This document shows, one piece after another, positions 1 to 4,826 of a stretch of DNA of 7,256 bases (its first letter is position 1; the number at the start of each line of letters is the position of its first letter). The translations under genes were made by a program, and so were the position numbers. The stretch comes from Euryarchaeota archaeon UBA59 (lineage in GTDB: Archaea; Thermoplasmatota; Poseidoniia; Poseidoniales; Thalassarchaeaceae), in NCBI GenBank assembly GCA_002505495.1, contig DAVI01000108.1, positions 687 through 7,942 of the forward strand, in the 5' to 3' direction. The notes under the pieces were generated by a model that had not been told where the DNA came from, made no database searches, and was given only the letters and a program-made list of their open reading frames with translations.

Positions 1-674
1 ATCCCCCAGCGCTTGATTGAGCCCTGCCAACCCTTGCCCTTGGTGATTCCAATTACATCGATGTCGATTCCGTCTGAGTAGACATCCTCGATTGTTAGTT
101 CGCCACCCAGACGCTTCTGAGCCCATTCCAACTGCTCAGCAAAGCCGAGACCTGTGATGCCGACCTCCATGATTTCGGGCTTCTTGCTGGGAATTGACTT
201 GACCGACTCTGGCTGTGTCGAGATGATAATGCGGAGTTCGCAGATTTCGCCACTCTCGATCTTCTCAGTCAAACCCTCGAGATGTGATTCGGAATTGTCC
301 TGACCAGGTTGGCGGATTCTCCTGCTCAACTTGGGCATCGATTCAGCGAGTGCTGCGGAATCTGCCCACGCCTCGCCAGCAGTCTGCATGCCGTAGGGAC
401 TCATCTTGTAACCACGGATTCCGAGGACTCGCATCGGAGGTACTTCGACGACGGTCACAGCTTGTCGAACTTCCTGGCCAGCGCTTGGGCTGCCCGGGTT
501 GTTGTCTCGAACTAGAACATGGGTCATACCGGCCTTCCAACCGGCGAATCCCTGAACGCGGACCTCGCCGTTGCCGTTATCTGGCCACGACTTGACACGC
601 CCGTAGGGCCTTACTGCACGCTTTCGCGGGCTGAACGCCATACTGCCTCTCTTGGGGCGGTGTCTGTCTCCCAT
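1..674 (-). CDS. rpl3: Ribosomal protein uL3 (large subunit), N-terminal 224 codons, cut by left window edge
   Basis: Large-subunit ribosomal protein uL3, which binds 23S rRNA near the peptidyl-transferase centre. Reading the minus strand from the ATG at 674 gives an open frame to the window edge with no stop. The N-terminus (MGDRHRPKRGSMAFSPRKRA) is the typical archaeal/eukaryal uL3 opening. It is followed by the conserved GWKAGMTHV segment, by VVEVPPMRVLGIRGY, and near the edge by ITKGKGWQGSIKRWG, the signature ahead of the central loop. Archaeal uL3 is usually about 330-360 residues, so roughly one third lies outside. The start is supported by AGGAGA nine bases upstream. In many archaea uL3 is first in a long ribosomal-protein operon (uL3, uL4, uL23, uL2 and others); the 433-base gap upstream fits a leading gene, but the following genes are not visible. 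I see no frameshift or odd residue. The family call is very secure. Confidence 0.96.
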   Translation of the reverse strand, partial: MGDRHRPKRGSMAFSPRKRAVRPYGRVKSWPDNGNGEVRVQGFAGWKAGMTHVLVRDNNPGSPSAGQEVRQAVTVVEVPPMRVLGIRGYKMSPYGMQTAGEAWADSAALAESMPKLSRRIRQPGQDNSESHLEGLTEKIESGEICELRIIISTQPESVKSIPSKKPEIMEVGITGLGFAEQLEWAQKRLGGELTIEDVYSDGIDIDVIGITKGKGWQGSIKRWG

Positions 675-683
675 TGCTGGTTT

Positions 684-689
684 TCTCCT
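684..689 (-). promoter_or_regulatory. Ribosome binding site of uL3
   Basis: The minus strand reads AGGAGA here, with nine bases between it and the ATG at 674. This supports that ATG over the internal ATG codon at residue 12. Confidence 0.7.
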
Positions 690-722
690 GTTCGGATTTT
701 GGTGGTTTGCGACACAGAAGAC

Positions 723-747
723 CGCCGAAGCGGCGCCGTGCCGGCGC
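723..747. repeat. Two adjoining, partly overlapping GC-rich hairpins in the uL3 leader region
   Basis: Positions 723-735 read CGCCG-AAG-CGGCG, a 5-bp stem with a 3-base loop. Positions 733-747 read GCGCCG-TGC-CGGCGC, a 6-bp perfect stem with a 3-base loop. They share three bases, so they would be alternative rather than simultaneous folds. They lie about 50-75 bases upstream of the uL3 start and would be in its 5' leader if transcription starts further right. Either leader structure or chance in GC-rich DNA is possible. Confidence 0.4.
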
Positions 748-766
748 ACACAGCGAAGGAGGTACC

Positions 767-928
767 GTGACACCTGCCGAATTTCACAAATGGATTTTCG
801 GTTGTGGGATGTGTTCTACAGAGCCCTTGGTGTCTGGTTCCTCACTATGTGAGCGTCCCGCCGACCGACCTCCCGTATATGAACCATGCCTTTTGCCCTA
901 CGGGCCGCGCCCGCGAGGGAAGCGCTGA
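767..928 (+). CDS. Possible small cysteine-containing protein, 53 codons (doubtful)
   Basis: A GTG at 767 opens a 53-codon frame ending in TGA at 926-928. Just upstream, at 757-763, is a strong Shine-Dalgarno-like AGGAGGT, with a rather short gap of three bases. The product would carry a Cys-x2-Cys pair at residues 12 and 15 (GCGMC) and further cysteines at about 27 and 42, followed by a basic, Pro/Arg-rich end. Four cysteines could suggest a small zinc-binding protein, but the spacing matches no family I recognise. Against it: it lies inside the presumed uL3 promoter/leader region on the opposite strand, is short, has a GTG start, and the Pro/Arg richness is what random GC-rich sequence gives. 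Probably not a gene, listed because of the ribosome binding site. Confidence 0.15.
   Translation: MTPAEFHKWIFGCGMCSTEPLVSGSSLCERPADRPPVYEPCLLPYGPRPRGKR
875..883 (-). promoter_or_regulatory. Weak candidate TATA box for uL3
   Basis: The minus strand reads TTCATATAC, close to the archaeal TTTATATA box. Transcription would start near 850, giving a leader of about 175 bases that includes the hairpins at 723-747. That is long for an archaeal mRNA, so the assignment is tentative. Confidence 0.25.
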
Positions 929-1095
929 AAATACTTGAAATCGAACTGATTTTCTTCGAGATGTTTTCACTCCACAGGTTACTTTGTCGATATCTAATTT
1001 CACTTCATACTCGATTGGATTACTTTGCGGGGGCCGAGACTACAACGACAGATTAGTTGTGAATGTTGTGCAATCAATAAGAACCGTGACGGCTC

Positions 1096-1100
1096 GGTGA
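1096..1100 (+). promoter_or_regulatory. Ribosome binding site of hef
   Basis: GGTGA, part of the archaeal anti-16S complement GGAGGTGATC, sits seven bases before the ATG at 1108. It supports this start, which also agrees with the usual N-terminal length of Hef ahead of the helicase Q-like motif. Confidence 0.55.
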
Positions 1101-1107
1101 GAGTCCC

Positions 1108-3951
1108 ATGGCCGCATATGTTGAGCATCCCCGGCTAGCGAAGGAGCATGTCGAGGCTCGTGGCTACCAACTCGAAGCCGTCGCTGACTGCCTCGGCGCT
1201 CCAACGCTCCTGGTGCTTCCCACAGCCCTAGGCAAAACCCCCATTGAATGGATGGTGATTGCAGACCGGCTTGAGGTGCATGGTGGTAGGGCCTTGATGA
1301 TAGCTCCGACCAATGCTCTTGTCGCTCAGCACCTTGATGATTTGAAAGAGGCGTTGGTTGTCGAAGGAGGAGCCGATGCCATCGTCTCAATGACTGGCTC
1401 TATAGATTGGCGGCGGCGTGCGAAGCGGTGGGATTCCGCCTTGGTGATCGTAGCCACGCCACAGGTGATTCGCAACGACGTTCAGCGCGGCTCCATCTCA
1501 CTCGCTGATGTCTCAGTTCTAATCGTCGACGAGGCTCACCACGCGACAGGGAATCACGCCTCAGCAGAAGTGGGTGACCTCTACCTGCAATTCGCTGAAA
1601 ATCAACTGGTTCTCGGAGCCACTGCGAGCCCGGGCGCGACAGTTGAACAGGTCGAGGAGGTCTGCCGCCGACTCGGACTGAGGAGGATCCACACCCGCAA
1701 GGCGGACGAATCGATGTTGGCGCCTTACGCCGCTGGACTCCAGGTAAAGGAGGTGCTCGTAGAAGTTCCCGCCGCACTGCGTGAGATGGCGGCTCCACTC
1801 CAAAACTGGCTCAACACTCTGGTCGACCAACTCCGCCGCCTCGGCTACCATGTCCAGACGGGCAGAGTTACCACGGGACAACTGAATGGCACCCGCGAAC
1901 GGATTCAGCGAGCGATTTCGAAGGGCGAGGGCCTCGCATACAATGCCGCGAGACAAGCCGCTCAGGCACAGCGATTGTTGAATCTCATAGGCTACCTTCT
2001 CTGTCAGGGAATCGCAGCATCGAGGGAATACCTAGACCGTATGGAACTGTCAAGCGAAGCTGGTGACAAAGGGGCAAAAGCGTTTCTCAATGATGGTCGA
2101 ATAATCGAACTTCGTCGCCTCATCGCCAAGTCACCCGAACTTCACCGAAAGGTGGGCAAGACCCTCGAATTGGTGGTTGAGCAACTCGAAGCGGAACCGA
2201 CGAGCCGAGTCATCGTGTTTGCACACTTCCGCGACACAGTCGACGAAATCGTACGGCGGTTGGAGGAGTGTGACGGCGTCGAGCCCGTACGATTCGTCGG
2301 ACAGGCGAGCCGCGAAGGAAGTGGCGGCATGAGCCAGAAAGAGCAGATTGAACAGCTACAGAGATTCCGTGACGGGGACTGCAATGTTCTGGTCGCCACA
2401 TCTGTCGGTGAAGAGGGGTTGGATGTGCCACGGGCCGACCGAGTCATCTTCTACGAACCGGTCGGCAGCGAGATTCGGACGATTCAGCGGCGGGGACGGA
2501 CTGGTCGGCACCGAGCCGGAACGGTCCATATCCTGATTGCGAGGGATACACGGGATGAAGGTGCTCGCGCCTCCGCCCTCGCTCGAGAACAGAAGATGCA
2601 CTACGCCATCAGAAAGGTTCGCAGAAAACAGGGGTTGGCCGGCTCAGATGTGCCGGCTGAATCCCTGAAGCGATTCCGCGTACGAGAGGAGGATGTCCTC
2701 GGCTCCGCCTTCGGCTTCACAGAGCGTGAGAGAGTGAGGCTCGCTCCAGAACTTGGTGCACCGCCAGTATCGAGGTTGGAACGCACTGTTGAGCGAGATT
2801 CAGAAGGAGAAGAAGGTGAATCTGTCCCTGCTGCCGAGCAACCCGAGCAAGGTGAAGAGGGACCGGTCGCACCAGAACGGCTGCGCCCGGTCGGGCAAGC
2901 CGGATTGGATTCCTTCGCAAGCACCGATTCCCCCGAGCGGCTGAACACCGAATCGGAGGACGAGGCCGGCCAATCGGATGTCCAAGTGGCAGAGGCAGAG
3001 CTGAGCGATGCTGGATTGGAGGGATTGGCGGTCCGGGCCGCTGAAGACATCGTGCAGGCGCTGGCAACCGAGGCGACCGACCCACTCGCATCCGAAAGCG
3101 AAATCCCCTGCAGAATCGTCGTTGACCATCGAGAGTTGAACACCTCGATAGCCGCCACGCTCCGACTTCAAGGGGTCGACGTGGATGTCCAAACCCTACC
3201 TGTCGGTGATTTTGCAATAGGTGATAGAGTCATCATCGAGAGGAAACGGGTTCGGGATTTCATCGATTCACTGCTCGATGGCCGGCTCTTGGAACAAGCG
3301 CAGAGGCTTGTCGCCACAGCACCGCGTCCACTTCTGCTGATAGAAGGAAGGGGGCTGTTCACCCAACGAGCGGTTCACATGAATTCGCTGATGGGGGCTC
3401 TCGCAACCCTGACCATCGACCTAGGCCTCCCTGTGGTGACGACTCAAGACGGGGAAGAGACCGCTCGATTCCTGATAGTCGCCTCCCGAAGAGAACAGGC
3501 GCTGCTCGGGGCACTCACCAAAGACGCCCGCACTAGGCTCCACTCTGCTTCCGAGGGTGACCCCGCGCTAGCAGGCTGGGCTGAAAAACAGCAACCCGGC
3601 GGCTCGGCGGTCGCTGAAGAGAGGGCGGCGAAAGCCGCCGACTCTCTCGCTAAAATTGCGCCGACACCGGGTGTCGCCGAAGATGCAACTGCCAGTCTCT
3701 ACATCCCGTCAGGAGTTGTGCTGGATGCAACCAAACCCCCCCTCATCGCTCAGGAGGAGCGTGAGAGGAAACTCGACAAAAGTCAGGTTCTCGAATCACT
3801 TCCCGGTGTAGGCCCCAAGACAGCAGCCCGTCTCCTAGAGAGATTCGGCTCCATAGAAGCGATTTCTCAAGCAGACGAAATCACTCTCTGTGAAGTGAGC
3901 GGAATCGGCCCCGCCTCGGCGAAGAAAATCCTCGATGTCCTTCGCAGATGA
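1108..3951 (+). CDS. hef: Hef: FANCM/XPF-family helicase-nuclease for stalled or branched DNA
   Basis: Euryarchaeal Hef, related to FANCM and XPF, unwinds and cuts forked DNA and helps restart stalled replication forks. The 947 residues contain, in order: a Q-like motif (RGYQ, about 18-21); motif I LPTALGKT (37-44); APTNALVAQH (66-75); DEAH (141-144); TAS (172-174); a helical insertion of the Hef/FANCM thumb type (about 215-350); IVFAHFRDT (369-377); VGQAS (397-401); ATSVGEEGLDVP (430-441); and motif VI QRRGRTGR (460-467). An acidic, low-complexity linker follows (about 555-665). The XPF-type nuclease has DHRE (673-676), GDF (700-702) and the catalytic ERKxxxD as ERKRVRD (711-717). A second linker (about 803-888) leads to two helix-hairpin-helix motifs (LPGVGPKTAARLL and VSGIGPASAKKIL, 898-942). 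Catalytic residues look complete. The protein is longer than the Pyrococcus type (about 760) because of the linkers. The first motif I glycine is alanine. It is monocistronic as far as seen. Confidence 0.96.
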   Translation: MAAYVEHPRLAKEHVEARGYQLEAVADCLGAPTLLVLPTALGKTPIEWMVIADRLEVHGGRALMIAPTNALVAQHLDDLKEALVVEGGADAIVSMTGSIDWRRRAKRWDSALVIVATPQVIRNDVQRGSISLADVSVLIVDEAHHATGNHASAEVGDLYLQFAENQLVLGATASPGATVEQVEEVCRRLGLRRIHTRKADESMLAPYAAGLQVKEVLVEVPAALREMAAPLQNWLNTLVDQLRRLGYHVQTGRVTTGQLNGTRERIQRAISKGEGLAYNAARQAAQAQRLLNLIGYLLCQGIAASREYLDRMELSSEAGDKGAKAFLNDGRIIELRRLIAKSPELHRKVGKTLELVVEQLEAEPTSRVIVFAHFRDTVDEIVRRLEECDGVEPVRFVGQASREGSGGMSQKEQIEQLQRFRDGDCNVLVATSVGEEGLDVPRADRVIFYEPVGSEIRTIQRRGRTGRHRAGTVHILIARDTRDEGARASALAREQKMHYAIRKVRRKQGLAGSDVPAESLKRFRVREEDVLGSAFGFTERERVRLAPELGAPPVSRLERTVERDSEGEEGESVPAAEQPEQGEEGPVAPERLRPVGQAGLDSFASTDSPERLNTESEDEAGQSDVQVAEAELSDAGLEGLAVRAAEDIVQALATEATDPLASESEIPCRIVVDHRELNTSIAATLRLQGVDVDVQTLPVGDFAIGDRVIIERKRVRDFIDSLLDGRLLEQAQRLVATAPRPLLLIEGRGLFTQRAVHMNSLMGALATLTIDLGLPVVTTQDGEETARFLIVASRREQALLGALTKDARTRLHSASEGDPALAGWAEKQQPGGSAVAEERAAKAADSLAKIAPTPGVAEDATASLYIPSGVVLDATKPPLIAQEERERKLDKSQVLESLPGVGPKTAARLLERFGSIEAISQADEITLCEVSGIGPASAKKILDVLRR

Positions 3952-3961
3952 ACTGTCGAAC

Positions 3962-4825
3962 TCAATCGCCCATCACGAGAACTCTCGTCTTCAGGTAGGC
4001 GAGCCGCGACTTGTCGTGACCCAGAGCCCAGGCAACCAACTCGGGAAGGTGAATCACCGGAAGGTCGGTGTCCTCTCCTGAAACCCTGCCAGCCTTGACC
4101 TGGTAGGTGTCGAGATTGATGTGCGAAAGTGGGCAAGCCGACGCCATCACCATCGCCCCCTCTGATTTCGCATCCGAAATAACCGCCGCCGTCATCCTCA
4201 GCGCGCTCTCCTCTTCGGCCAAGAGCCCGGGGAAGCCGACAGACTGGGTCCGTCCATCGTAGTTGACTGCTGAGCCGCCGAGCACCTCGATCAACTGCTC
4301 GAAATACTGTGGGTCGTAGACGTCGTCGTCACCACACGCCCCATCCTGCTGCATCGGAGCACCGTAGTATCCAGCGACCGGGAAATCGATTGGATTCTTC
4401 ACTTTGGTAGCGACCACGTCGAGGCCGATGTCATCGACTAAGACATGAAGCAGGTGACGCATCCTCATGGTGCCCTCGAAGCGGATTCCTGAAATCGCCT
4501 CCAACTGCTCGTTCACACGCTCCCTGAGAGCCTCGTCATCAGTGAGTCGCATGAAGTCCTCAGACATATTTCCTTGACATGAGGCGCAGGGAGTAAGGAC
4601 ATCCAGACCTTGCGCCTCAGCCTGAGCGAAAGTGCGTGCGTTGAGGGCGATCTGCAACTCCCAATTCGCCTGTTTCATCACCCCTGCACCACAGCAGGAG
4701 GCGCCCTTGAGAGGAACGAGTTCGATGTCGAGTATTCGGGCCAGCCCATCCATGGCATCCTGAACCTCGCGAGCGGAGCCGAGGGTAACACAGCCGGGGA
4801 AGTAGGCGTAGCGATGTCTTGCCAT
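3962..4825 (-). CDS. CCG-domain protein, HdrB/SdhE-like, with a degenerate second cysteine motif
   Basis: Homologue of the CCG-domain family: heterodisulfide reductase subunit B, SdhE of archaeal succinate dehydrogenases, and the TfrB C-terminus. In HdrB each CCG motif supports an unusual non-cubane [4Fe-4S] cluster where disulfides are reduced. Starting at the ATG at 4825 the protein has 287 residues, normal for the family. Motif one is complete: C12 (YFPGC), CCG at 44-46, and CASC with C80 and C83. Motif two keeps the fold signature but not the ligands: GYYGAP (152-157) replaces the C-YYG-C pattern, SV (195-196) replaces the CC pair, and CPLSHINLD (231-239) keeps one of two cysteines. C164 is an extra cysteine. 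The C-terminal LPVIHLPELVAWALG is typical. No membrane segment or signal peptide is visible, so it is probably cytosolic. It starts one base after the upstream fusion stops, so the two are very likely co-translated partners. A GTG or ATG start at 4849 would overlap that gene by 23 bases and is less likely. Confidence 0.88.
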   Translation of the reverse strand: MARHRYAYFPGCVTLGSAREVQDAMDGLARILDIELVPLKGASCCGAGVMKQANWELQIALNARTFAQAEAQGLDVLTPCASCQGNMSEDFMRLTDDEALRERVNEQLEAISGIRFEGTMRMRHLLHVLVDDIGLDVVATKVKNPIDFPVAGYYGAPMQQDGACGDDDVYDPQYFEQLIEVLGGSAVNYDGRTQSVGFPGLLAEEESALRMTAAVISDAKSEGAMVMASACPLSHINLDTYQVKAGRVSGEDTDLPVIHLPELVAWALGHDKSRLAYLKTRVLVMGD

Positions 4826-4826
4826 T

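Larger units (their letters stand above)
675..1107. other. Divergent intergenic region between uL3 and hef
   Basis: A 433-base gap from which uL3 is read leftward and hef rightward. The half nearest uL3 (about 720-925) is GC-rich with several short hairpins; the half nearest hef (about 925-1090) is AT-richer, as expected of a promoter region. I looked for tRNA or other structured RNA on both strands and found no cloverleaf or T-arm that pairs properly. I found no convincing TATA box for hef: TCGATATCTAAT at about 987-998 is the nearest, but lies some 110 bases upstream of the start. One short plus-strand reading frame with a good ribosome binding site is listed separately. Confidence 0.6.

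Noticed and set aside
284..595. Plus-strand open frame across the uL3 gene
   Set aside because: It lies entirely antisense to a clear uL3 reading frame, has no ribosome binding site and resembles nothing.
675..1107. tRNA or other stable RNA gene in the uL3-hef gap
   Set aside because: A GGTTCATATAC string on the minus strand looked like a T-arm but has no pairing stem, and no cloverleaf could be built around it.
2601..3217. Minus-strand open frames over the Hef linker
   Set aside because: Ser/Pro/Arg-rich shadows of the low-complexity Glu/Ser linker coding sequence.
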